Positions 51,843-59,827 of a stretch of DNA of 64,000 nucleotides are shown here, piece after piece. Origin of the DNA: Hymenobacter mellowenesis (GTDB lineage Bacteria > Bacteroidota > Bacteroidia > Cytophagales > Hymenobacteraceae); NCBI RefSeq assembly GCF_030581005.1, contig NZ_JAUQSX010000001.1, positions 868,001-932,000 on the forward strand. Direction: 5' to 3'. Below the pieces are notes generated by a model. It was not told where the DNA came from and did not search any database. It worked only from the letters and a program-made list of their open reading frames with translations. Made by a program: the position numbers and the translations under genes. Position 1 is the stretch's first letter. The number at the start of each line of letters is the position of its first letter.

Positions 51843-53237
51843 CTACGGTTTGGCTTGCTGGTCGGGGCGATGCCCGAGGCGGAAGCCCACCAGCGCCCGG
51901 TATGTTAATTGCACGCCCGAGTAGCTGTAGCCGTTGTAGGAGGTAGTAGTAGCCAGTGGGTCGGAGGGGTCGTGGTCGGCTTCTTTCACGGTCAGTGGGT
52001 CGGTGTAGCTGGCGCCTTCGTTCAGGGCCGCGTCGAGGCTGAATGTGAAACGCCCGCAACGCAGGCCGGCCTCCACATACGGCCCGATACCGAAAGCCGG
52101 TCCACCAATAAAATTCGACTGCGTGGGCACCAGCACAAAGGTGCGCGTGAGCCGGCTGCTGCCAGTGCCGTACTGCTCCTGCGAGTGCGAGCTAGTGGTG
52201 ATGTTCAGCAGCAAGCCACCGCCCACAAACACTTCCCGCTGCGGGCGCTGGAGCAACGCGTTGCGCACGCCCAGGCGGGCATCGATGCGGGTGCCGTACC
52301 ACGTGTAGGAGCCCGCGCCGCCAGCCAGGGCGAAGGTGCCCTTCCGGCCGTATTCGCTGAACACGGCTTCGGAATGCGCCATCCAGCGCCGGCCGGGCAT
52401 CAGCACGTCGAGGTAGAGGCCGCCCAGCAGGTGCGCCCGCCCGTCGAGGTTCAGGTTGTTGAGCAGCGGCGCTTCTTCGCCCCCGCCCGTGCTGCCAAAC
52501 TGCAGGTGGTTGTAGCCCACGCCGGCCAGCACCCCGCCGTTGAACGCAAAGGCGCGGTGGCTGTGCGTGCGTGCGGTGTAGCTCACGCCGAGCCGCCGGG
52601 CCGGGCTGCATTGCTCGTTGAAGGCCTGCACCACGCCGGTCAGGCCCGCCACGGTGAAGGGCGCTGCGGTCACGGCACTCGTGGCCGCCGGGCAGTCGCC
52701 GAAATACAGCAGCAGTTGGCCTTTGTAGTTGTTGGCGTTCACAATGCCCTGCCGTCCGTCCACGGTGCTCAGGTACTTGCGGTCCACCAGTTCCTCAAAG
52801 GGCTTGCCGGGCCGCTGCACGTAGTAGTGCGTCACGTCGTCGACCACGGCCCGCAGCAGCGGGGCCGGCCCATCCACCAGCACTTCAGCCAGCAGCGTGT
52901 CGGGGCGCGGGTTTATCACCAGGCGCTGAGGCAGGTCGGTGCCCTGGGTGCGGGCCATGCGGTCCAGCGGCACCACTTCGGTACGGAAATACCGCCCACC
53001 GTCCAGCCCAAACGCCCGCACACCGGCCCGGCCCAGCGCCTGCGTGGGCGCGGTGGCCGAGGGCCGGAAATCGATGCGGGTTGGCGGCTGCTGCCAGAAG
53101 CGGTTTTCGATTTCGCCGCGCAGCGTGTCGCCGGCCGTCGTCACCACAAATCCGCGTTCGAATACCTGCCCGTGGGCCGCACCGGCGCCGCTCAGACCGA
53201 GCGCGAGAAAGAAAAGCCTGGTTAATGTTTTGCGCAC
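51843..53237 (-). CDS. Predicted outer-membrane beta-barrel protein
   Basis: The start is the GTG at 53235-53237 (product VRKTLTRLFFLALGLSGAG), which gives a signal peptide ending AAHGQ; the frame above it is arginine-rich and unlikely. The 464-residue protein first has a domain typical of Bacteroidota surface proteins (GFVVTTAGDTLRGEIENRF, about residues 24-110) and then a C-terminal half of amphipathic strands (AGLRCGRFTFSLDAALNEG, VQLTYRALVGFRLG) that would make an outer-membrane barrel. No further family is recognised. Confidence 0.75.
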   Translation of the reverse strand: MRKTLTRLFFLALGLSGAGAAHGQVFERGFVVTTAGDTLRGEIENRFWQQPPTRIDFRPSATAPTQALGRAGVRAFGLDGGRYFRTEVVPLDRMARTQGTDLPQRLVINPRPDTLLAEVLVDGPAPLLRAVVDDVTHYYVQRPGKPFEELVDRKYLSTVDGRQGIVNANNYKGQLLLYFGDCPAATSAVTAAPFTVAGLTGVVQAFNEQCSPARRLGVSYTARTHSHRAFAFNGGVLAGVGYNHLQFGSTGGGEEAPLLNNLNLDGRAHLLGGLYLDVLMPGRRWMAHSEAVFSEYGRKGTFALAGGAGSYTWYGTRIDARLGVRNALLQRPQREVFVGGGLLLNITTSSHSQEQYGTGSSRLTRTFVLVPTQSNFIGGPAFGIGPYVEAGLRCGRFTFSLDAALNEGASYTDPLTVKEADHDPSDPLATTTSYNGYSYSGVQLTYRALVGFRLGHRPDQQAKP

Positions 53238-53408
53238 AGCCGCTAATTGAATGGAACGGCAAAATACGCGGCGGCGGCGGTTGCACCGGCCAAGTGGCTT
53301 GCTGGGCGGGCCGTTTTTTTTCGGAGCCGCACAGCCGCGCCCGCCGGCCGGACGTACAAGCAGCCGTTCCGCCAGCCGGCGGAAGTCTTTCAAACCGGTT
53401 GATTCAGC

Positions 53409-54143
53409 ATGCGTTTTACAGATAAAATATGCCTCGTTACGGGGGGCACTTCGGGCATCGGCCAGGCGGCCTGCCTGCGCCTCGGGGCCGAGGGCGGCCA
53501 GGTCGTTGCCCTAGGCCGCGACAAAGCCGACGGCGCCGAAACCGTGCGCCTCATCACCAAAGCCGGCGGCAAAGCCGTGTTCATGGCCTGCGATTTGGCC
53601 AAGCCTAAGGCCATTGAAGCCACCGTAAAGAAAGTGCTGGCCAAGTTCCAGCGCGTCGACGTGCTGGTGTGCGATGCGGCCATGATGACCTTCGAACCCC
53701 TCACCAAACTAACCCTCGACCAGTGGGACCTGCTCATGCAGGTGAACCTGCGCTCATTGGCCCAGCTCACCCAGCTTTGCCTGCCGCACATGCCCAAGGG
53801 CAGCGCCATTGTGGCCATCAGCTCGGTGCACGCCCACCAAACCACCGCCAACGTGGTGCCCTACGCCACCAGCAAGGGCGGCCTCGAAGCCTTTGTGCGG
53901 GGCATGAGCCTGGAGCTGGATTTTCGCCACACCCGCATCAACGCCGTGGCGCCCGGCGCCGTGGACACGCCCATGCTCTGGAGCAACCCCAACGTGAAGA
54001 GCGGCAGGGAGAAAATCGACAAAGCCACCGTGGGGCAGCCCGAAGAGCTGGCCGCCGCCATTGCCTTCATGGCATCGGGCGAAGCCAGTTTCATCCACGG
54101 CACCACCCTGGCCGTGGACGGCGGCCGGCTGGCACAGCTGTAG
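53409..54143 (+). CDS. SDR family oxidoreductase
   Basis: A 244-residue short-chain dehydrogenase. The cofactor loop is VTGGTSGIGQAACL; the catalytic SSVHAHQ (Ser) and YATSK (Tyr-x3-Lys) are in place; the C-terminal GTTLAVDGGRL is standard. The fourth-strand motif, usually NNAG, reads CDAA, which removes the Asn that normally braces the active site. GRDKADG after strand 2 suggests NADP. The substrate is unknown. Confidence 0.88.
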   Translation: MRFTDKICLVTGGTSGIGQAACLRLGAEGGQVVALGRDKADGAETVRLITKAGGKAVFMACDLAKPKAIEATVKKVLAKFQRVDVLVCDAAMMTFEPLTKLTLDQWDLLMQVNLRSLAQLTQLCLPHMPKGSAIVAISSVHAHQTTANVVPYATSKGGLEAFVRGMSLELDFRHTRINAVAPGAVDTPMLWSNPNVKSGREKIDKATVGQPEELAAAIAFMASGEASFIHGTTLAVDGGRLAQL

Positions 54144-54200
54144 GCAGCCCCGCCGGCGCCGGCCCGTGCGCTTCACCGCGGCCAATGCCCCGATTTTTCG

Positions 54201-54208
54201 TACTTTTG
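54201..54208 (+). promoter_or_regulatory. -7 element TACTTTTG of metK
   Basis: It fits TAnnTTTG, 73 nt before the metK ATG. No TTG at normal spacing. The predicted transcript would begin at about 54213-54216, right at a hairpin. Confidence 0.55.
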
Positions 54209-54213
54209 CGGTG

Positions 54214-54245
54214 CGCCCGCCCGCCGCCTACTGGCTGGGCGGGCG
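54214..54245 (+). promoter_or_regulatory. GC hairpin with T-rich tail in the metK leader
   Basis: CGCCCGCCC (54214-54222) pairs with GGGCGGGCG (54237-54245), followed by TCTTTCTTTTTCTC. It may be the 3' terminator of the SDR gene, or a hairpin at the very 5' end of the metK mRNA that could act as an attenuator. I see no known SAM riboswitch. Confidence 0.5.
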
Positions 54246-54281
54246 TCTTTCTTTTTCTCTTTTGCTCTTTTCGCGCACTCA

Positions 54282-55544
54282 ATGCCCTATCTGTTTACTT
54301 CCGAATCGGTTTCGGAAGGCCATCCCGATAAAGTTGCCGACCAGATATCCGACGCCATCCTCGATGAGTATTTGCGTCAGGACCCTACCTCCAAAGTAGC
54401 CTGTGAAACGCTCGTAACCACCGATTTTGTCCTCGTGGCGGGCGAAATCAAGTCCAAGGCCCACGTCGATGCCGAGCCCATTGTGCGCGCCACCATCCGC
54501 CGCATCGGCTACGACAAGCCCGAATACCTCTTCAACGCCGACACCTGCGAGGTGATGAATCGCCTGCACGAGCAGTCGCCCGACATCAACCAGGGCGTGG
54601 AGCGCGCCAAGGACGAAGACCAGGGCGCCGGCGACCAAGGCATGATGTTCGGCTACGCCAGCCACGAAACGGCCAACTACATGCCGCTGGCCCTCGACCT
54701 TTCGCACCGCCTGTTGCAGGAACTGGCCGCCATCCGGCGCGAAAAAAGCGACATGCCCTACCTGCGCCCCGACGCCAAAAGCCAGGTCACCATCCGCTAC
54801 TCCGACGACCACAAGCCCGAGTCCATCGACACCATCGTCATCAGCACCCAGCACGACGAGTTCGATGCCTCGGAAAGCGTGATGCTCGATAAAATCAAGG
54901 CCGACGTGCTCAGCATTCTCATCCCGCGCGTGAAAGCCGGCCTGAGCGCCGACGTGCAGGCCCTGTTCACCGACCAGATTACCTACCACATCAACCCCAC
55001 GGGCAAGTTCGTCATCGGCGGCCCGCACGGCGATTCCGGCCTTACCGGCCGCAAAATCATTGTGGATACCTACGGCGGCAAAGGCGCCCACGGCGGCGGC
55101 GCCTTCTCGGGCAAAGACTCCTCGAAAGTGGACCGCTCGGCCGCTTATGCCGCCCGTCACATCGCCAAAAACCTGGTAGCAGCCGGCGTAGCCGACCAAG
55201 TGCTGGTGCAGGTGGCCTACGCCATCGGCGTGGCCCAGCCCGTGGGCGTGTTCGTGACCACCTACGGCACCATCCACGCGAAAACTGCCGCCGGCCAGCC
55301 CCTCACCGACGGCGAAGTAGCCCAGAAAGTACAAAAGCTGTTCGACCTGCGCCCCTACGCCATCGTGAAGCGCTTCGGCCTGCAAAACCCTATCTTCGGC
55401 CAAAGCGCCGCCTACGGCCACATGGGCCGCCAGCCCGGCACCGTGAACGTGGTGATGCCCAGCGGCGAAACCAAAACCTTCGAAACCTTTACCTGGGAAA
55501 AGCTCGACTACGTGCCCCAGATTAAGGCCGAGTTCAGCCTCTAA
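54282..55544 (+). CDS. metK: S-adenosylmethionine synthetase
   Basis: It makes SAM from methionine and ATP. The 420-residue protein has SEGHPDKVADQISDAILD at the start, GAGDQGMMFGYA, GGPHGDSGLTGRKIIVDTYGG and GGGAFSGKDSSKVDRSAAY, all diagnostic, with the Lys and Asp residues that hold phosphate and magnesium. It works with ahcY (47.5 kb) in the methyl cycle. A bidirectional terminator follows. Confidence 0.97.
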   Translation: MPYLFTSESVSEGHPDKVADQISDAILDEYLRQDPTSKVACETLVTTDFVLVAGEIKSKAHVDAEPIVRATIRRIGYDKPEYLFNADTCEVMNRLHEQSPDINQGVERAKDEDQGAGDQGMMFGYASHETANYMPLALDLSHRLLQELAAIRREKSDMPYLRPDAKSQVTIRYSDDHKPESIDTIVISTQHDEFDASESVMLDKIKADVLSILIPRVKAGLSADVQALFTDQITYHINPTGKFVIGGPHGDSGLTGRKIIVDTYGGKGAHGGGAFSGKDSSKVDRSAAYAARHIAKNLVAAGVADQVLVQVAYAIGVAQPVGVFVTTYGTIHAKTAAGQPLTDGEVAQKVQKLFDLRPYAIVKRFGLQNPIFGQSAAYGHMGRQPGTVNVVMPSGETKTFETFTWEKLDYVPQIKAEFSL

Positions 55545-55575
55545 TCAATTAGCGGTTAACTCTCGTTCTTACCAC

Positions 55576-55617
55576 AAAAGAAAAGCCCGCCTGATTACTC
55601 AGGCGGGGCTTTTTGTA
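55576..55617. terminator. Bidirectional terminator between metK and hpf
   Basis: AAAAGCCCGCCTGA and TCAGGCGGGGCTTTTTG form an 11-12 bp stem (one bulge) with flanking tracts. Confidence 0.88.
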
Positions 55618-55637
55618 TGAACTAAGAGAGCTCAGAA

Positions 55638-55937
55638 TTAATGGCTCAGGGTTTTCTCTTTATGACGGGTAATCTGACGGCGCAGGCTTTCGGCGGCGGC
55701 GTCGGCGGCGGCTTCAAACGAAGCGGCGTCTTCGGTGCTGAAAAGGGTGCTGCCGGGCACCAGCAGCTTAATTTCTACCGTTTTGTTCTCAATGCCGTCT
55801 TTGTTGTTGAGGCGCATAATTACTTCGCCGCCGGTCACTTTATCGTAAAAAGTTTCCAGTTTATTGAGGCGTTGCTGCACAAAATCAAGCAATTTTTTGT
55901 CGGCGTCGAAGTGCACCGAATGCATCTGAACTTTCAT
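55638..55937 (-). CDS. hpf: Ribosome hibernation promoting factor (HPF/RaiA family)
   Basis: A 99-residue short-form HPF. The start at the ATG at 55935-55937 gives MKVQMHSVHFDADKKLLDFV; EKLETFYDKV-like and EVIMRLNN segments and the C-terminal SFEAAADAAAESLRRQI (family DxYxAID region) identify it. It binds the 30S decoding region in resting cells. It follows xer and rpsU on the same strand, a common Bacteroidota cluster. Confidence 0.88.
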   Translation of the reverse strand: MKVQMHSVHFDADKKLLDFVQQRLNKLETFYDKVTGGEVIMRLNNKDGIENKTVEIKLLVPGSTLFSTEDAASFEAAADAAAESLRRQITRHKEKTLSH

Positions 55938-55975
55938 AAAGCAGTTGATTAAGAGGTAAAAAGGGTGTGGCAAAC

Positions 55976-56854
55976 TCAGGCCCGTGGGTGAGCCTGTTCA
56001 AATACGGATTTCAGGCGGTCGACGGACAGGTGCGTGTACACCTGCGTGGCCGCCAGGCTGGCATGCCCCAGCAATTCCTTGATGGAATTCAGGTCGGCGC
56101 CCTTGCCCAGCAGGTGGGTGGCAAACGCGTGCCGCAGCGCGTGCGGGTGCTGCTGCGCCGCAGAGGTCGTAATCTGGCTCAAATACCGCTTCACGGTGCG
56201 GTACACCAGCTTTTCATACAGCGGGTCACCCTTGTCGGTGAGCAGCAGCGGGCCACCAACGGCGCCAAATTCGTGCGCCCGCCGGGCCTGATATTTCTCA
56301 ATCACCAGCTTCAGCGTGGGGTTCAGGGGCACGATGCGCTGCTTGTTGCCCTTGCCCGTGACGCGCACCGTGCCCGCGCCCAGGCTCACATCGTCGGGGT
56401 GAATGCCAATGAGTTCGGAGAGGCGAATGCCAGTACCGTACAGCATTTCCAGCACCAACTGGTCGCGCTGCCCCACAAAGTCGTCGCTGAACTCGAACGT
56501 GTTCAGCAAGCCATTCAGCGCTTCTTCAGGCACGAACTCGGGCAGTTTTTTAGCCATCTTCGGGGCCTTGATGCGCAGCATGGGGTTGCTGGCAATGGTG
56601 CCGGCGCGTAGCAGGAACTTGTAGTAGGAGCGCAGGCAGGCCACTTTGCGGTTTACGGTGCGCGGGTCCAGATTTTGCTGCATCAGTTCCACCACCCAGC
56701 CCCGGATGAGCGGGTGCGTGGCCTGGGCCGGGTCGGTTAGCTCGTAGGCCGATTTCAGGTAGGCGGCAAACTGGCCGAGGTCGGTTTGGTACGAGGTGAG
56801 CGTGTGCGCGCTGTAGCGCTTCTCAAAGCGCAGAAAATCGAGAAAAGCGTCCAT
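55976..56854 (-). CDS. Tyrosine recombinase XerC/XerD family
   Basis: A 292-residue site-specific recombinase. The catalytic residues are all present: Arg in YGTGIRLSELIG, Lys in VTGKGNKQRIVPL, His-x-x-Arg in HALRHAFATHLLG, the second His in LLGHASLAATQ, and the Tyr nucleophile in VYTHLS. The N-terminal SAM-like core-binding part is normal (FLRFEKRYSAHTLTSYQTDL). It probably resolves chromosome dimers. In the rpsU-xer-hpf order it is a housekeeping gene and not a sign of a mobile element. Confidence 0.9.
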   Translation of the reverse strand: MDAFLDFLRFEKRYSAHTLTSYQTDLGQFAAYLKSAYELTDPAQATHPLIRGWVVELMQQNLDPRTVNRKVACLRSYYKFLLRAGTIASNPMLRIKAPKMAKKLPEFVPEEALNGLLNTFEFSDDFVGQRDQLVLEMLYGTGIRLSELIGIHPDDVSLGAGTVRVTGKGNKQRIVPLNPTLKLVIEKYQARRAHEFGAVGGPLLLTDKGDPLYEKLVYRTVKRYLSQITTSAAQQHPHALRHAFATHLLGKGADLNSIKELLGHASLAATQVYTHLSVDRLKSVFEQAHPRA

Positions 56855-56943
56855 ACCAACAGCAAAAATGCCCGGCGGTTGGGCCGGGCATCCAATGTAG
56901 GGCTTTTTTATTTTCTAACAACTGACCGTTGCCATACGGACGC

Positions 56944-56991
56944 GAAAAAACCGGCTGGCCTGCCCAATGGGGCAAGCCAGCCGGTTTTAGC
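56944..56991 (-). terminator. Hairpin between rpsU and xer
   Basis: AAAAAACCGGCTGGC and GCCAGCCGGTTTT form a 13-bp stem with T-tract on the minus strand. It would end or reduce rpsU transcription before xer, so partial read-through could set the ratio of the two. Confidence 0.85.
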
Positions 56992-57019
56992 AAAGCTAAC
57001 CGAGGCTTACGGCAGCGGA

Positions 57020-57214
57020 CTATTCGCCGGGCTGGCCGTAGGTGGCGAGCTTGTAAACTGCCTTCTGCTTCATTTTGCGCTGCGTGATGCTGGGCTTCTG
57101 GAAGAACGTGCGACGACGCAGCTCTTTCAGGACGCCGGTGCGCTCGAATTTCTTTTTGAAGCGCTTCAGAGCGCGGTCAACCGATTCGTTGTCTTTGATT
57201 TGAACGATAATCAT
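57020..57214 (-). CDS. rpsU: 30S ribosomal protein bS21
   Basis: A 64-residue basic protein: [20 protein letters not shown], then the family [20 protein letters not shown] and a Lys-rich end. bS21 helps mRNA binding at the 30S platform, of special interest in Bacteroidota, where it is linked to the occlusion of the anti-Shine-Dalgarno sequence. The promoter octamer is 50 nt upstream and lies next to a 46-bp inverted repeat. Confidence 0.95.
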   Translation of the reverse strand: MIIVQIKDNESVDRALKRFKKKFERTGVLKELRRRTFFQKPSITQRKMKQKAVYKLATYGQPGE

Positions 57215-57263
57215 ATCAGGGAGTGAGGGAGATTTTCAGAAGAGGGCGGTGTAAACCGGGCCG

Positions 57264-57271
57264 CAAAGATA
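57264..57271 (-). promoter_or_regulatory. -7 element TATCTTTG of rpsU
   Basis: An exact octamer on the minus strand, about 50 nt before the rpsU ATG. The place for the -33 TTG is taken by the arm of a long inverted repeat, and no TTG is found there. Confidence 0.6.
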
Positions 57272-57278
57272 GACCGTA

Positions 57279-57416
57279 GATTTAACAGATTCTAACGGAT
57301 TTAACAGTTTTTTTGTGGTTTCGCGCCTCATGCGCTAATTCGGGCCTTTTCAACCCAAATCCAGAAACGAGCGGAACCACAAAAAATCTGTTAAATCCGT
57401 TAGAATCTGTTAAATC
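57279..57416. repeat. Inverted repeat with 46-nt arms in the rpsU/acyl-CoA dehydrogenase gap
   Basis: Arms 57279-57324 and 57371-57416 are near-perfect reverse complements. Each arm holds GATTTAACAG twice around ATTCTAACG, then a T- or A-tract and a GTGGTT/AACCAC block. The loop is 46 nt. The right arm starts 8 nt from the acyl-CoA dehydrogenase stop, the left arm abuts the rpsU promoter. It can be the terminator of one and a regulatory site for the other. Confidence 0.85.
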
Positions 57417-57423
57417 GGTGGTT

Positions 57424-58569
57424 CTACTTGAGGAGCACCCGGGCAATGACCAGCTTCTGGATTTCGCTGGTGCCCTCGCCGATGGTGCAGAGCTTGGAGT
57501 CGCGGTAGTATTTCTCAGCGGGGTAATCTTTGGTGTAGCCGTAGCCGCCGAAAATCTGCACGCCTTCGTTGGCCGTGCGCACGCACACTTCCGAGGCGTA
57601 GAGCTTGGCCATGGCCGATTCCAGGTTCACGTTCTGGCCGGCGTCCTTCATGGCGGCGGCGCGGTAGGTGAGCAGGCTGGCGGCCTCAATCTCGGTAGCC
57701 ATATCGGCCAGCTTGAAAGCAATGCCCTGGAAGTTGCTGATTGGCTGATTGAACTGGTGGCGCTCCTTACTGTATTGCAGGGCAGCCTCATAGGCGCCCT
57801 GCGCAATGCCCAGGCTCAGGGCCGCGATGCTGATGCGGCCGCCGTCGAGCACTTTCAGGCTTTGCACGAAGCCGTCGCCCACTTTGCCAATCACATTGCC
57901 CACGGGCACCTTGCAGTCGGTGAAAATCAGCTCGGTGGTTTCGGAAGCGCGCATGCCCAGCTTGTCTTCCTTGCGGCCGGCCGCGAAGCCCGGCGTGCCG
58001 CGCTCGATGATGAAGGCCGTCATGCCGTGCGAGTCGCCCACCTCGCCGGTGCGGGCGATGACGACGGCTACGTTGCCGGTTTTGCCGTGGGTGATAAAGT
58101 TTTTCGCGCCGTTGAGAATATAATTTTCGCCGCTCTCGTCAAGCACGGCGGTGGTGCGCATGTTGCCGGCATCGGAGCCGGTGTTAGGCTCAGTGAGACC
58201 CCAGGCGCCAATCCATTCGCCGGTGGCCAGCTTGGGCAGGTACTTATGCTTCTGCTCCTCGGAGGCGTGCTGTAAAATGTGACCGGTGCAGAGCGAGTTG
58301 TGAGCGGCCATGCTCAGGCCAATGCTGCCGTCAATCTTCGACAGCTCGGCGATGGCCGTAACGTACTCCACGTAGCCAAAACCGGCCCCGCCGTACTCCT
58401 GGGGCACCAGCACGCCCATCAGGCCCAGCTCGCCGAGCTTATGAAACACATCGACGGGAAACTCCTGGCTTTCATCCCACCTCATCATGTGGGGCTTGAT
58501 GTGTTGGGCGCCAAAGTCGCGCACCATTTGCGCAATCATGGTCTGGTTTTCGGTGGCTACGGCTTCCAT
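57424..58569 (-). CDS. Acyl-CoA dehydrogenase
   Basis: A flavoprotein that makes the first oxidation of fatty acyl-CoA. The ATG at 58567-58569 gives 381 residues ([19 protein letters not shown]), the usual length; an ATG at 58617 adds 16 residues and is less likely. Motifs: [51 protein letters not shown], and the C-terminal GEGTSEIQK where the catalytic base Glu is expected. A palindrome at 58622-58641 suggests control by a TetR-type repressor. Confidence 0.92.
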   Translation of the reverse strand: MEAVATENQTMIAQMVRDFGAQHIKPHMMRWDESQEFPVDVFHKLGELGLMGVLVPQEYGGAGFGYVEYVTAIAELSKIDGSIGLSMAAHNSLCTGHILQHASEEQKHKYLPKLATGEWIGAWGLTEPNTGSDAGNMRTTAVLDESGENYILNGAKNFITHGKTGNVAVVIARTGEVGDSHGMTAFIIERGTPGFAAGRKEDKLGMRASETTELIFTDCKVPVGNVIGKVGDGFVQSLKVLDGGRISIAALSLGIAQGAYEAALQYSKERHQFNQPISNFQGIAFKLADMATEIEAASLLTYRAAAMKDAGQNVNLESAMAKLYASEVCVRTANEGVQIFGGYGYTKDYPAEKYYRDSKLCTIGEGTSEIQKLVIARVLLK

Positions 58570-58621
58570 AGAACGGGAACGGTTGGTGGGAATTGTGAGT
58601 ACGTACGAATGAGCCATTTCG

Positions 58622-58641
58622 AAACGAACGACTGTTCGTTT
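58622..58641. promoter_or_regulatory. Operator-like palindrome AAACGAAC-GACT-GTTCGTTT
   Basis: A perfect 8-bp inverted repeat with a 4-nt spacer, just downstream of the likely promoter of the acyl-CoA dehydrogenase gene. The size and symmetry fit a TetR-family dimer, a class that often controls fatty-acid degradation. No regulator gene is in the window. Confidence 0.55.
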
Positions 58642-58649
58642 TGGCTACG

Positions 58650-58676
58650 CGAAAGTACGGGTTTCGGCGTTGGCAA
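58650..58676 (-). promoter_or_regulatory. Promoter of acyl-CoA dehydrogenase
   Basis: On the minus strand TTG (58674-58676), 16 nt, TACTTTCG (58650-58657), one mismatch from TAnnTTTG. The palindrome at 58622-58641 would lie just past the transcription start. Confidence 0.5.
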
Positions 58677-58707
58677 CGGCCGGGCGGACGGCGAGCCTAA
58701 CGAGCTG

Positions 58708-58741
58708 TTGTTGAAAGGGCGCGGCAAAAGCGTTACTTTTG
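58708..58741 (+). promoter_or_regulatory. Promoter of the polysaccharide export operon
   Basis: TTG (58711-58713), 20 nt, TACTTTTG (58734-58741), an almost ideal Bacteroidota promoter. A second TTG at 58708-58710 adjoins it. The leader to the ATG at 58822 is about 75 nt. Confidence 0.75.
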
Positions 58742-58821
58742 AGGCTTTTTGGGGGAAACCTGCCGTTGCGGGCTTCGGGAGTTTCCGGTTTTTTTATTTG
58801 ATTCTGCACTCATTGGCCTTC

Positions 58822-59754
58822 ATGCCGACATTTCTTCTTTGCCGCTTTGGGCGGCTGTGGCTTCTGGCGCTGCCGGCTATGCTGCTTTTTTCGTCGTGTG
58901 CCTCCACGAAGTATTATCAAAAGCGGACCCTTTTTCGCCTCACCGACAGCCAAGGACGCCAGCTCGACAGCACCAAGCTGCGCATTGCGGTGAATCGGAC
59001 CGAGCGCAATTATGTCATTCAGCCCAATGATTACCTGGATGTGCGGGTGAACACCAACAAAGGCGAACGCATTCTGGACCCCAACGGGGAACTGCAGTTC
59101 GGCTCGCCTTCGGGCGGGCTGCCCAGCCGGGGCAGCGTGGTGGGCGGTGCCGGGCGTAGTGCCCAGCCGACACGCAACACCGGCGCTGGTGCGGGTACCA
59201 GCAGTGGGGGGTCTGAGTTTTTGGTGCAGGCAGACGGCACCGTGACGCTGCCGCTGGTAGGCCGCCTTCGCGTCAGCGGGCTGTCGCTGCTACAAGCCGA
59301 TAGCATGCTGGCTATCCGCTTTAATGAATACTACAAGCAAGCCTTCGTGTCGACGCGCGTGACCAATAACCGCGTTGTGGTGATGGGGTCGGTGGGCGGA
59401 CAGGTTATTGCGCTGAATAACGATAACATGAACCTGCTGGAAGTGCTGGCCTTGGCGGGCGGCATCGATGGCGGGGGGGGCGGCAGCGGCGGCCTGTACC
59501 GCAACGGCGGCCGGGCCGATAACATCCGCATCATTCGCGGCGATTTGAAAAACCCGCGGGTGCAGCAAATCGACTTATCGACACTCGACGGCATGCGACG
59601 GGCCAATCTGCAGGTGGAGCCCAATGACGTGATTTACATTGAGCCTATTCGGAGACCATTCCTCGATGCGCTGACCGACGCGGGTCCGATTCTCAGCCTG
59701 ACCAGCGTGGTGCTGACGACTACGTTCTTTATTATTTCTCAAGTCAGACGGTAA
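58822..59754 (+). CDS. Polysaccharide export outer-membrane lipoprotein (Wza-like)
   Basis: A 310-residue protein. The start at 58822 gives a lipoprotein signal with LLFSSC (Cys 26). NYVIQPNDYLDVRVNTNKGE begins the Poly_export domain, split by a Gly/Ser-rich insert, with VQADGTVTLPLVGRLRVSG and an SLBB-like stretch (RVVVMGSVGGQVIALNNDNMNLLEVLALAGG). The end has a membrane helix. It forms the outer-membrane exit for exopolysaccharide and pairs with the Wzc kinase next to it. Confidence 0.88.
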   Translation: MPTFLLCRFGRLWLLALPAMLLFSSCASTKYYQKRTLFRLTDSQGRQLDSTKLRIAVNRTERNYVIQPNDYLDVRVNTNKGERILDPNGELQFGSPSGGLPSRGSVVGGAGRSAQPTRNTGAGAGTSSGGSEFLVQADGTVTLPLVGRLRVSGLSLLQADSMLAIRFNEYYKQAFVSTRVTNNRVVVMGSVGGQVIALNNDNMNLLEVLALAGGIDGGGGGSGGLYRNGGRADNIRIIRGDLKNPRVQQIDLSTLDGMRRANLQVEPNDVIYIEPIRRPFLDALTDAGPILSLTSVVLTTTFFIISQVRR

Positions 59755-59827
59755 CCGCTGCGTTGTCCGGTCTCACGTATACTTATACCGCCTTTGTGGA
59801 GCGGGCAAATCTGGCAATTCTAGTGCA

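Noticed and set aside
54143..54281. SAM riboswitch before metK
   Set aside because: The leader after the promoter is only about 65 nt and consists mostly of one GC hairpin and T-rich sequence. The known SAM riboswitch cores are not visible.
55976..56854. Tyrosine recombinase as the integrase of a mobile island
   Set aside because: It stands in the housekeeping rpsU-xer-hpf order, with no att-like repeats, tRNA or cargo next to it.
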